Below are positions 55,418 through 64,000 of a stretch of 64,000 bases of DNA, in pieces. Source of the DNA: Rothia kristinae NBRC 15354 (GTDB taxonomy: Bacteria > Actinomycetota > Actinomycetes > Actinomycetales > Micrococcaceae); the NCBI RefSeq assembly GCF_001570865.1, contig NZ_BCSM01000002.1, forward strand, positions 62,001 to 126,000, written 5' to 3'. Both the position numbers and the translations under genes were made by a program. The notes beneath the pieces were generated by a model. That model worked only from the letters and a program-made list of their open reading frames with translations. It had not been told where the DNA came from and searched no databases. Positions within the stretch are counted from its first letter, which is position 1; each line of letters opens with the position of its first letter.

Positions 55418-57052
55418 TTACCGGCCCAGTCGGGTGCGCACCATGCGGACCATGCCGTCCAGCTCCCGCACGTGCAGCAGCTTCAGCGCCCCCAGGTACA
55501 GCACCCCCATGAGGGTCCCTCCCGCGGCGATCGTGATCAGGGAGGTGATCTGGTTGCTCCAGGCGAACCCGGAGAAGTCCGAGCCGCCCAGCAGCGTGAG
55601 CACCGCGAAGCCGCCGATCCCGGCCAGCAGGGCAGCCACGGTGACCCGCAGGTGGGTGGTCATGATGTTCGCGACGTCGTAGTCCCCCAGCCAGCGGCGC
55701 AGACTGCGGTGGTACAGCAGGGTCGCGAGGATGTTCTGACCGGCATACAGACCGGCCAAGCCGAAGACGATGTGATCCGGCTGAATATGCTTGATGAGGA
55801 ATCCTCCGATGATCAGGTACGCCGCGCAGATCGCCTGGTTGATCAGCGGGGTCTTGGCGTCCTCGTGAGCGTAGAACATCCGCCCCATCATGAAGGACGT
55901 GGTCAGGAACGGACCCCCCAGGGCGATCACCGTGATGACCTGCCCGACCACCGCCCCGGCCACCGGGCCGCCGCCGCCGAACAGCACGCCGATGGGCCCA
56001 GCGAAGACCACCAGGGCCACGGCGCAGAAGATCGTGGCCACGCACGTGATCCGCAGGCCGCGGGAGAGGGTCGCGATGAGGGTGTCCCGGTCCTCCTCCG
56101 CGGCGGAGCGGGACATCTGGTTGAACAGCACCGTGGCCACGGACAGCCCGATCACCCCGTGCGGCAGCTGGTAGAGCATGGTCGAGTTGTCCAGGGCGTT
56201 GTTCCCGGCGATCGGCACGTCGTAGTCCGCGCGGAACCCGGCGGGGGTGGTGGCCAGGTGGGCGACGTAGAGGAACGCGAGGTTGGCGATGACGCCGGTG
56301 GCCAGCGTCCAGCTGGCCAGGCGCCCGGCGGTGCGCAGCCCGATCCCGCGCCAGCCCAGCTTGATCCCCAGGCCGATCTTCAATGCCTTGAGCGGAATGA
56401 ACAGGATGAGGGCCTGCAGCGCGACGCCCACGGTGGCCATCCCGGCCAGCCAGAAGGTCTGCTGGGAGGTCCAGCTCTCCGGGGTGTGCTGGGCGGACTG
56501 CTGCGTGCCGAACAGCCACACGAACACCAGCAGCGCCCCGATCGCGACGACGTTGTTCAGGGCCGGCGCCCACATATACGCCCCGAAGGCGCCGCGGGCG
56601 TTGAGGATCTGGCCGACCACCGTGTAGAGCCCGTAGAAGAAGATCTGCGGGAAGCACCAGAGGGCGAAGGTCACCCCGAGGTCGATCTGCTGCTCGGACC
56701 ACCCGGAGGCCATCACGGAGATGATGGGTCGGGCCAGCAGGACCACGAGTCCGGTGACCGCGAACAGGCCGATCACCGCGAGGGAGAGCAGCCGGGAGAT
56801 GTAGTCCGCGCCGCCGTCGGGATGCTTGGAGGCCTTGATGACCTGGGGGACCAGCACGGCGTTGAACACGCCCGCGGCCACCAGCACGTAGATCTGGTTG
56901 GGCAGGGTGTTGGCCAGGGCGAAGACGTCTCCGACGTTGGTCGCACCGCCGATGGCGACGGCCAGCAGCATGGTCTTGAGGAAGCCGAGGATGCGCGAGA
57001 CCAGCGTCCCGGCGGCCATGATGGCGCTCGAGCGCGCACCGGTGGTTGCCAT
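55418..57052 (-). CDS. murJ: Lipid II flippase MurJ
   Basis: A 544-residue MOP-family flippase with about 14 helices that turns lipid II across the membrane for peptidoglycan synthesis. The N terminus SSAIMAAGTLVSRILGFLKTMLLAVAIGG has the conserved R-x-x-G in helix 1; ANTLPNQIYVLVAAGVFNAVLVPQ and the QLPHGVIGLSVATVLFNQMSR segment are typical. The mycobacterial kinase-like C-terminal half is absent; it is encoded by the next gene. ATG 57052 lacks a strong SD (AGGGA 11 nt upstream). It follows the NUDIX gene by 52 bp. Confidence 0.94.
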   Translation of the reverse strand: MATTGARSSAIMAAGTLVSRILGFLKTMLLAVAIGGATNVGDVFALANTLPNQIYVLVAAGVFNAVLVPQVIKASKHPDGGADYISRLLSLAVIGLFAVTGLVVLLARPIISVMASGWSEQQIDLGVTFALWCFPQIFFYGLYTVVGQILNARGAFGAYMWAPALNNVVAIGALLVFVWLFGTQQSAQHTPESWTSQQTFWLAGMATVGVALQALILFIPLKALKIGLGIKLGWRGIGLRTAGRLASWTLATGVIANLAFLYVAHLATTPAGFRADYDVPIAGNNALDNSTMLYQLPHGVIGLSVATVLFNQMSRSAAEEDRDTLIATLSRGLRITCVATIFCAVALVVFAGPIGVLFGGGGPVAGAVVGQVITVIALGGPFLTTSFMMGRMFYAHEDAKTPLINQAICAAYLIIGGFLIKHIQPDHIVFGLAGLYAGQNILATLLYHRSLRRWLGDYDVANIMTTHLRVTVAALLAGIGGFAVLTLLGGSDFSGFAWSNQITSLITIAAGGTLMGVLYLGALKLLHVRELDGMVRMVRTRLGR

Positions 57053-57104
57053 AGGAGGTATTCCCTGTCCGTGATATTCCGTGTCGACGCGGCGGCCGGG
57101 CCCG

Positions 57105-57605
57105 TCAGAGCTGGTGGATGAGGTACTCCCGGGCGATGTCCGCGATGCGGCGCTCGTTCGGGAAGGAGAGCTTGCGCCCGAGGTCGTCGATGCCCACCCA
57201 GGCGACGTCGATCGCCTCGTGGTCCGGATCCTTCTCCGTGGTCAGGTACCCGCCGGTGGCCTGCAGGAGGAAGTGGTGCACGGTCTTGTGCACCCGGTGC
57301 CCGGAGACGGAGAACCAGTAGTCGATGGAGCCCAGGCCCGCCAGGATCTCCCCGGCCACCCCGGTCTCCTCCTCGATCTCCCGGCGCGCGGCCTGGGCGT
57401 TGGTCTCCTGGCCCTCCGGGTGGCCCTTGGGCAGGCACCATTCGACGCGCCCGCCGCGGTTGAGGCGGGCGATGATCGCCACGGGCTGGCCCGGCGTCTC
57501 CAGGTCCACGACGAGGCCCCCGGCGGAGACCTCCTCCACCGTGGGCGTGGCCGAGACGGGCAGGAGCACCCGTCTCTTCGGCGCCCGCGGTACTGGAAAG
57601 CTCAT
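57105..57605 (-). CDS. NUDIX hydrolase (MutT4/Rv3908-like position)
   Basis: A 166-residue Nudix enzyme. The box GHPEGQETNAQAARREIEEETGV matches GX5EX7REUXEEXGU completely, so metal binding and diphosphate hydrolysis are likely. PKGHPEG and the WCLPKGH entry resemble the Rv3908/MutT4 group that sits between pcnA and murJ in actinobacteria. Substrate unknown. It heads the leftward murJ-trx operon and is divergent from pcnA. Confidence 0.9.
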   Translation of the reverse strand: MSFPVPRAPKRRVLLPVSATPTVEEVSAGGLVVDLETPGQPVAIIARLNRGGRVEWCLPKGHPEGQETNAQAARREIEEETGVAGEILAGLGSIDYWFSVSGHRVHKTVHHFLLQATGGYLTTEKDPDHEAIDVAWVGIDDLGRKLSFPNERRIADIAREYLIHQL

Positions 57606-57734
57606 GTGTCCACCTTACAGAGTCGTCCGCGACCGGCTCCCGGGCCCGGCTGCCCGCCCCGGGGCCTGCGGCGGCCCGTCCCCGGGAGGGGCGCGGCGTC
57701 GTCGTCGGCGCGGATCTGGCACGATCGAAGGACT

Positions 57735-59159
57735 ATGGCACACCTCTTCGACACCTCTGCGATCCACCCGGCGGCCCTGGAGCTGGGCCGGATCTTCGCC
57801 GAGCGCGGCTACGAGCTCTCGCTGGTCGGCGGGCCCGTCCGGGACCTGTTCCTGGGTGCTGAGGCCCTGGACCTGGACTTCACCACCGACGCCACTCCGG
57901 ACCAGATCCTGGAAACCGCCGGGGACTGGGCGGATGCGCACTGGGAGATCGGCCGGGAATACGGCACCATCGGGCTGCGCAAGGGCGAGGCGATGATCGA
58001 GGTGACCACCTACCGTGCGGAGGCCTACGACGCCGACTCCCGCAAGCCCACGGTGGCCTTCGGGCGGCGGCTGGAGGATGACCTGTTCCGCCGGGACTTC
58101 ACCATCAACTCCATGGCCCTGCGCCTGCCGGGGCTGGAGCTGGTGGATCCCTACGGCGGCATACGCGACCTGCACGCCGGGATCCTGCGCACCCCGGGCG
58201 CCCCGGAGGACTCCTTCTCGGACGATCCGCTGCGGATGATGCGCGCGGCGCGCTTCGCCTCCCGCCTGGACGTGGCTCCGGCCCCGGAGGTGGTCGCGGC
58301 GATGACGGACATGGCCGAGCGGATCGGCATCGTCTCCGCGGAGCGGGTGCGCGATGAGCTGGTCAAGCTGATGGTGGGGCGCAACCCCCGCCGCGGCGTG
58401 GACCTGCTGGTGAGCACGGGTCTGGCCGATCACGTGCTGCCGGAGGTGCCCGCGCTGCGGATGCAGCGGGATGAGGCGCACCAGCACAAGGACGTGTACG
58501 AGCACTCCCTGACCGTGCTCATGCAGGCCGTGGACCTGGAGACGGGTCCGGAGGGTCCTGTGCCGGCCCCGGACTTCACCCTGCGCTTCGCCGCCCTGAT
58601 GCACGACGTCGGCAAGCCCGCCACCCGGCGCCTGGAGGAGGACGGCGCGGTGAGCTTCCGGCACCACGACGTCGTCGGGGCCAAGCTGGTGAAGAAGCGG
58701 ATGCGGGCTCTGCGCTTCGACAACGAGACGATCCGGAACGTGGCGCGGCTGGTGGAGCTGCATATGCGCTTCTACGGATATGGCGATGCGGGGTGGACGG
58801 ACTCGGCGGTGCGTCGGTACGTGCGCGACGCCGGGGATCAGCTGCAGCGCCTGCACCGGCTGACCCGCTCGGATGTGACCACCCGGAACCAGCGCAAGGC
58901 GGGGCGGCTGCGCCGGGCCTACGACGACCTGGAGCGGCGCATCGAGCAGCTGGCGGCCCAGGAGGAGATGGACGCGATGCGCCCGGACCTGGACGGGGAG
59001 CAGATCATGGCGATCCTGGGGATCGCCCCGGGGCCCACGGTGGGGAAGGCGTACCGCTTCCTGCTGGAGCTGCGCCTGGATGAGGGCAGCCTGGGCGAGG
59101 AGGAGGCCCGGCGTCGCCTGCTGGCGTGGTGGGCGCAGCAGCCGGAGGGCGGGGCCTGA
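57735..59159 (+). CDS. pcnA: CCA tRNA nucleotidyltransferase
   Basis: A 474-residue class II nucleotidyltransferase that adds or repairs the 3' CCA of tRNA. The head domain shows LSLVGGPVRDLFLG and DLDFTTDATPDQIL (catalytic Asp pair), RRDFTINSMAL, DPLRMMRAARFASRLD; an HD domain follows (FAALMHDVGKPATRR, FRHHDVVGAKLVKKRMRALR). Since neither tRNA gene here encodes CCA, this activity is needed. ATG 57735 was chosen from the family N terminus. Divergent from the NUDIX gene. Confidence 0.94.
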   Translation: MAHLFDTSAIHPAALELGRIFAERGYELSLVGGPVRDLFLGAEALDLDFTTDATPDQILETAGDWADAHWEIGREYGTIGLRKGEAMIEVTTYRAEAYDADSRKPTVAFGRRLEDDLFRRDFTINSMALRLPGLELVDPYGGIRDLHAGILRTPGAPEDSFSDDPLRMMRAARFASRLDVAPAPEVVAAMTDMAERIGIVSAERVRDELVKLMVGRNPRRGVDLLVSTGLADHVLPEVPALRMQRDEAHQHKDVYEHSLTVLMQAVDLETGPEGPVPAPDFTLRFAALMHDVGKPATRRLEEDGAVSFRHHDVVGAKLVKKRMRALRFDNETIRNVARLVELHMRFYGYGDAGWTDSAVRRYVRDAGDQLQRLHRLTRSDVTTRNQRKAGRLRRAYDDLERRIEQLAAQEEMDAMRPDLDGEQIMAILGIAPGPTVGKAYRFLLELRLDEGSLGEEEARRRLLAWWAQQPEGGA

Positions 59160-59259
59160 TCCCACGCCGGCACGCGGCGTGCCGGTGAGGTGCATCGCCG
59201 TGCGATCCGATAGTTTGGTGGGCATCATCACCCGCAACCATCACCTCTGAGGATGCATC

Positions 59260-61998
59260 ATGACTGATTCCCCCGGTCAGCCCACCCCCTCCGAGTCCTC
59301 GGGCGCTGCCCGCGAGCCGGAGAGGAACGAGAACCCGCGGGCCGCCGCCGGCATCACCTACGGGGCGATGCTCCTGGCCGCCGTCGTCTTCTCCGTGCTG
59401 ATCGTGGTGGCCATCCGCTCCGAGACGGCGGGCTCCCTGAGTGGCGCAGGTCTGCTGGACGCCGATGATGTGGTGGGACTGCTCCGCAACGGCACCGGGG
59501 TGTACTTCGTCGTCGCGCTGACCGTGCAGCTGGTCTCCATGGCCCTGGGCGGACGGATGCACCTGAGCGTGACCGCCGTGGACTCCAGGTCGGATCTCCT
59601 GCACCTGTCCATCGGCTTCCTGCCGGTGATGATCACCGTGGTGGGAGCGGTGGCGCTGTTCATCTGCTCCCGGGTGGTGGCGGCCCGCCAGGTCCGCCGC
59701 CAGGAGCGGGTGGCTCCCGACCAGGTGTGGCTCTCCTCCCTGGTCACCGCCGGGCTGCTGACGGTCTTCGCGATGGTGCTGACCATGGTGCTGGCCGGGC
59801 GAGCCACGGAGGACGGCGACTACGCCGTGCGTCTGCACTTCTGGGCGATGAGTCCTGGCCTGGTGATCTGCCCGCTGGTCTTCGGCACGCTGCTGGGCGT
59901 CTGGGCTCGGCGCACCGCCCTGGGGCCTGAGCCCACCCGGGTCTCCGATCTGGTGCACCAGTAGGTGCCGGGCCTCGCGCCGGCGGCGCGGCTGAGCGCG
60001 CTGTACCTGGGTGCGCTGTCCGTGCTCGGTCTGATCCTGCTGTCCATCGGCTCCGGGGTGGAGGAGGGCTCCTTCGCCGCCTTCCTGGCGGTGCTGCTGA
60101 TCGGGACCTTCGCCGGCGTCGACCTCGTCTCCATGACCCACCTCGGGGCCGTCACGGCCGTGGCCCGCGGCGACGGCGGCAACGCTCGGGAGACGCTGTT
60201 CCTGTGGTCCGGCGGCACCCGGGATGTCGCCACCGCCTGGCCGATGCTGATGTGGCTGTTCCTGGTGGTGGGGATCCTGGTTCTGGCCTGCGCGTGGGCC
60301 GGGCGCCGCCCCGGCCTCGGACGGTGGACCTCCTGGGTGGCCATGCCGCTGGTGTTCTTCCTCGCCGGGCTGGTCACGCTGATGCTCGGCCGGATCAGCG
60401 CGGAGATATCCGTGCAGGCCTACAGCGGCTACTCCGCGCGCCTGTCCATGGGCTCGGCGTGGTGGACGCCGGTGGTGTTCGCCCTGTGGGGCGGGGTCGT
60501 GGAGGTGCTGGCCCGGTATGCGGTGCCGCACCTGGCCCGGGCCGTGCCGCAGGGTCGCGCGCGCCGTGCTGTTCGGAGCCCCGGCTTCGGTGCTGTTCAC
60601 CCAGCGCGCCGGGAACGGAGGTGCCGATGCCGGGGCCGCCGGTTTCGGAGCCGGCGCGTCGGTCGCCGCCGAGAACGGTGCCGAGACCGCCGTTCAGGCC
60701 GATGCCCAGGCGGACGCCCGGTCCGGCGCTGAGGCCGCACCGATCGTCGGGGAGGGTGCGAAGCAGACCCGTCCCTTCACCGCCCCGCAACCCGGGCAGC
60801 CGGCTTCCTCGTCCCCGTCCGAGCAGACCGCCCAGACGGCGGCCGTGCGCGAGGCCGCGCCGCTGTCCCCGAGGGCGAAGAAGCGGCTGAAGATCTCCGG
60901 GATCATCGCCGGGGCGCTGGTGCTGATCCTGGCGTTCGCCGGGGTGCGCATCGCCAACGCCACCGTGTACAGCCCCGAGCACGTGGTGGAGGAGTGCTTC
61001 GACGCCGTCGTGGACGGGGACGCCGAGGCCGCGACGAACCTGATCGATCCGAACGTCCCCTCCGCGCAGCGCGTGCTGCTGACCGGGGACGTGTACAAGG
61101 ACGCCGGGCAGCGGATCTCCGGGTACGACGTGAAGGACGTGGAGGTGGCCGATGACGGCCAGTCCGCCACGGCCACCGTCTCCGTGACCCAGGATCAGCG
61201 CTCCACGGACACCACGCTGCAGCTCACGCGTGCCGGCGGGGTGCTGGGGCTGCGGCAGTGGGAGATCGCCCCGGACCAGTCCGGGCTGTACAAGACGGTG
61301 CGGGTCTCGGTGCCGGCCGGTCAGGACACGCTGACGGTCAACGGCCATGAGGTGAGCGTGCCGGCGTCGTCGGCCTCGCCGTCGCCCACCTCCGGGTACC
61401 ACCGCCGCTCCGTGTTCGAGGAGGACCCGGACGCGCTGAGCCTGACGGTGCTGCCCGGGGAGTACACCTTCGCCGCGCCGAAGGGCGGGAAGTACCTGAC
61501 CTACGGCGATGACCAGAAGGTCACGGTCACCGCGGACGAGGACACCTCCTCGGAGCTGTCCGGCTCCACGGTGGAGTTCCGGCAGAGGCTCACCGAGCAG
61601 GCGGTGACGGATGCCGCGGCGAAGGCCAAGGAGAAGATCGACGCGTGCGTGGCGAAGAAGGAGTTCAAGGTCGCCGAGTGCAGGCTGAACAGCTACTACG
61701 AGGCCGATGACGAGCACCGCAACCCCAGCTGGTCCGTGGAGGAGTACCCGACGTTCATGCTCACGGACGGCCTGAACAGCACGGACTCGGACCCGGTGGA
61801 CGAGCTGGAGACCGGCAGCAGCTGTACGTGCGGACCTCGGAGAGCGGGAAGGTGAAGTTCTCCTACCAGTACCGCTTCGACGATGACGAGCCGTGGGAGG
61901 ACAAGAGCACCACCTCGCCCCTCTCCGGGGCCTTCATGATCACGGTGACCCCGGAGGAGATCACGGTGCAGGACTCGCACTCGAGCAACGGGTACTGA
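59260..61998 (+). pseudogene. Large membrane protein gene with one in-frame stop and two frameshifts
   Basis: From ATG 59260 the frame encodes five helices and stops at TAG 59962-59964. The same frame continues immediately (GTG 59965) with five more helices. At about 60555 coding shifts to the next frame: a disordered Ala/Gln linker, one helix (IIAGALVLILAFAGVRI) and an extracytoplasmic domain SPEHVVEECFDAVVDGDAEAATNLIDP that resembles TcaA/DUF4878 proteins. Near 61822 it shifts back and ends LYVRTSESGKVKFSYQYRF to TGA 61998. Together about 910 residues. Either a decayed gene, separate genes, or sequence errors. The family is unknown to me beyond the TcaA-like part. Confidence 0.55.
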
Positions 61999-62054
61999 CC
62001 CGCGCCGGCCCTGACCGGGCTCGGCTCGGGGCCGGAAGGGGGTCCGGCTCGGCG

Positions 62055-62080
62055 CCGGGGTGGAGCCAGCTCCACCCCGG
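62055..62080 (+). terminator. Hairpin terminator 1
   Basis: CCGGGGTGGAG (62055-62065), loop CCAG, CTCCACCCCGG (62070-62080), after the broken membrane protein gene. Confidence 0.6.
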
Positions 62081-62096
62081 CCTCCGCCCTGAGGAT

Positions 62097-62144
62097 GAGA
62101 TCCCGGCCGTTTCCTCGCTGTGCTGCGGGAGCGGCCGGGATCTC
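62097..62144 (+). terminator. Hairpin terminator 2
   Basis: GAGATCCCGGCCG (62097-62109) pairs exactly with 62132-62144, followed by CTTATA. It separates the broken gene from the ABC transporter operon. Confidence 0.65.
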
Positions 62145-62217
62145 CTTATACAGTGGGTCACACACGCCGGAGAAGACCAGAAGACCACCAAGACCCCTGC
62201 AGAACGGGAGCGATTCC

Positions 62218-63183
62218 ATGATCGAGGTCAGCGGCCTCACCAAGACGTACGGCCCCAAACGGGCCGTGGATGATGTGTCCTTCACGGTGCAACCCGGGAA
62301 GGTGACCGGCTTCCTCGGGCCCAACGGCGCCGGGAAGTCCACGACGATGAGGATGATCCTCGGGTTGGAGCACCCCACCCGCGGGCAGGCGCTGGTGGAC
62401 GGGCAGCGGTATGCGGCCCTGCGCTCGCCGCTGATGTCGGTGGGCTCCCTGCTGGAGGCGCGCGCGGTGCACCCCCGGCGTTCGGGGGTCAACCACCTGC
62501 GGGCGATGGCCGTGACCCACGGGATCCCGAAGTCCCGGGTGGATGAGGTCATCGAGATCACCGGCCTGGCCTCGGCCGCGAAGCGGAAGGTGGGCGGGTA
62601 CTCCCTGGGGATGGGTCAGCGCCTGGGCATCGCGACGGCGATCCTGGGGGACCCTTCCACGGTGATCCTGGATGAGCCGGTGAACGGCCTGGACCCGGAG
62701 GGTGTGATCTGGGTGCGGCAGATGGCCCGGCACCTGGCCTCGGAGGGCAAGACGGTGTTCCTGTCCTCGCACCTGATGTCGGAGATGGCGCAGACCGCGG
62801 ATCATCTGATCGTGATCGGGCAGGGCAGGATCCTCGCGGATGAGCCCCTGCAGAGCTTCCTGGATGCCAACGGGGAGCACCGGGTGCTGGTGCGCACGGA
62901 CGACGCCGCGGCCTTCGCGGATCGGCTGCGGGCCGACGGCGTGGAGTCCACCCCGTATGAGCAGGACGGTCTGCTGGTGGCGGCCGAGGCCCGCGAGGTG
63001 GCCGAGCGGGCGCAGTCGGCCGGCGTCCTGCTGTATGAGATCACCCCGCAGCGGGATTCCCTGGAGCAGGTGTACATGCGGATGACCCAGGATTCCGTGG
63101 AGTACCGCTCCGCGGACCCGAACGCCCCCCAGGCCCAGCAGGCCCCGCAGGCCCAGCACGTCGCGAAGGAGAGCCGAGCATGA
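62218..63183 (+). CDS. ABC transporter ATP-binding protein (drug/lantibiotic-export type)
   Basis: A 321-residue ATPase. Walker A is GFLGPNGAGKSTTMRM, Q-loop region MSVGSLLEARAVHP, ABC signature YSLGMGQRLGIA, Walker B TVILDEPVNGLDPEGV and H-loop VFLSSHLMSEM, all intact. Residues 225-321 form a C-terminal domain with an Ala/Gln-rich tail (APQAQQAPQAQH), like BcrA/YxlF-type exporters. The ATG 62218 has GGGAG 8 nt upstream. The permease gene overlaps its stop by 4 nt. Confidence 0.93.
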   Translation: MIEVSGLTKTYGPKRAVDDVSFTVQPGKVTGFLGPNGAGKSTTMRMILGLEHPTRGQALVDGQRYAALRSPLMSVGSLLEARAVHPRRSGVNHLRAMAVTHGIPKSRVDEVIEITGLASAAKRKVGGYSLGMGQRLGIATAILGDPSTVILDEPVNGLDPEGVIWVRQMARHLASEGKTVFLSSHLMSEMAQTADHLIVIGQGRILADEPLQSFLDANGEHRVLVRTDDAAAFADRLRADGVESTPYEQDGLLVAAEAREVAERAQSAGVLLYEITPQRDSLEQVYMRMTQDSVEYRSADPNAPQAQQAPQAQHVAKESRA

Positions 63184-64000
63184 GCACCGCCGTTTCCGAG
63201 ACCCCCCGCACCGACCGCGCCGCGCACACTTCCCCGTACCGGCTGAGCTTCCTGGGGATCCTGCGCGCGGAGGTGCTGAAGTTCCGCACCCTCGTGTCCT
63301 CGTGGGTGCTGATGATCGTGACGATCGCGCTGATGGCGGGCATGGCCTCCATGGCCGCGTGGAGCGTGAACTTCATGACCTCCGCGAGCGAGTCCGTGCC
63401 GCAGGATCCCGCGGCCGCGGAGGGCGGCGCGGAGATGCAGGCCTCGCTGTCCGGGAACGTGCATGACCTGGCGGTGATGACGCCGACGGCGGGCGCGACC
63501 CTGGGGTTCATCGTGGTGGGTGCGATGGCGGTGATGATCCTGTCCACGGAGTTCGGCACCAAGTCCATCATCTCCACGTTCACCGCGGCCCCGCGCCGGT
63601 GGGCGGTGTACGTGGCGAAGGCGCTGGTGATCTCCGTGTTCTCCGCGCTGGTGGCGCTGATCTCCGCGGTGGTCTCCTACCCGCTGACGCAGCTGATCCT
63701 GTCCGATGATGACGCGCACTTCGACTTCACGGATTCCGGGTACTGGACCTGTGTGCTGGGTCTGCTGGTGGTCTTCGTGCTGACCTCCTGGATGGGCCTG
63801 GGGCTGGCGGCGCTGCTGCGCAACAGCGCGGGGGCGATCGTGGTCGTGGTGGTGGTGCTGTTCGTGCTGCCGCTGGTGTGGTCCTTCCTGACCAACCTGG
63901 ATTGGGCCAATGACTTCATGCCGTATCTGCCGATGAACCTGGCGAACACCCTGACCACCGCCTCGGACCCGGTGGGTGATCCGCAGCGGGTCCCGGCCGG
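63180..64000 (+). CDS. ABC-2 type permease (3' end outside window)
   Basis: The open frame starts at ATG 63180, overlapping the ATPase stop (ATGA), and stays open to the end of the window, 273 codons. The first part reads MSTAVSETPRTDRAAHTSPY, then RAEVLKFRTLVSSWVLMIVTIALMAG, and helices GATLGFIVVGAMAVMIL, VYVAKALVISVFSALVALISAVV, CVLGLLVVFVLTSWMGLGLAALL and AIVVVVVVLFVLPLVWSFL follow. TEFGTKSIISTF is the conserved ABC-2 E-x-G-T/R-I motif. It pairs with the ATPase as an exporter; substrate unknown. Confidence 0.88.
   Translation, partial: MSTAVSETPRTDRAAHTSPYRLSFLGILRAEVLKFRTLVSSWVLMIVTIALMAGMASMAAWSVNFMTSASESVPQDPAAAEGGAEMQASLSGNVHDLAVMTPTAGATLGFIVVGAMAVMILSTEFGTKSIISTFTAAPRRWAVYVAKALVISVFSALVALISAVVSYPLTQLILSDDDAHFDFTDSGYWTCVLGLLVVFVLTSWMGLGLAALLRNSAGAIVVVVVVLFVLPLVWSFLTNLDWANDFMPYLPMNLANTLTTASDPVGDPQRVPA

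Overview
This window is the chromosomal replication-origin region of a high-GC Gram-positive bacterium. The gene order, the 45-residue L34 protein, the GTG starts, the DUF3566 / DLW-39 / tRNA-Ile / tRNA-Ala block beside gyrA and the split MurJ / pseudokinase pair point to Actinomycetota, most likely Micrococcales near the Micrococcaceae (Kocuria-like). The genus is inferred, not proved.

Layout. 1-26 kb is accessory and metabolic: the end of a flavin monooxygenase, a HAD phosphatase, a rhomboid-like protein, Ohr, a TetR/MFS efflux pair with a visible operator, an SDR, an Old Yellow Enzyme, a PatB-type aminotransferase, a zinc alcohol dehydrogenase, a glutaminase with a STAS tail, a frameshifted EamA exporter, an LLM oxidoreductase / FMN reductase pair, a NarL-type two-component system, a lipoprotein serine hydrolase, a DJ-1 protein and galactokinase. 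26-33 kb holds CsbD, a DnaA-box cluster, rhomboid protease, cyclophilin, a coiled-coil membrane protein, a phosphate transporter behind a PHO-box-like repeat, tRNA-Ala(UGC), DLW-39, tRNA-Ile(GAU) and DUF3566. 33-43 kb is gyrA, gyrB, dciA, recF, dnaN, oriC and dnaA, all leftward. 43.8-52 kb runs rightward: rpmH, rnpA, yidD, yidC, jag, rsmG, parA, parB, with seven parS sites. 52-57.6 kb is the leftward NUDIX, murJ, pseudokinase-like, trxB, trxA group. The right end has pcnA, a large broken membrane protein gene and an ABC exporter that runs off the window.

How it works together. oriC between dnaN and dnaA is the replication start; genes on both sides run away from it. DnaA boxes also lie upstream of dnaA. 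parABS surrounds the origin-proximal right arm, and three parS copies lie inside parA/parB reading frames. rpmH-rnpA-yidD-yidC-jag-rsmG is the standard ribosome / RNase P / membrane-insertion block.

Most unusual: a 115-bp element made of six 12-bp boxes at an exact 19-bp period, three in each orientation (22972-23086); a DnaA-box cluster at 26.7 kb that shares 22 identical nt with oriC 14.7 kb away; two copies of a long near-perfect palindrome; a parS site forming the loop-proximal part of a 40-bp terminator palindrome after parB; a 1.4-kb apparently non-coding gap between parA and parB; a group of genes whose -10 box sits 6-8 nt before the start codon, suggesting leaderless mRNAs; and three loci with frameshifts.
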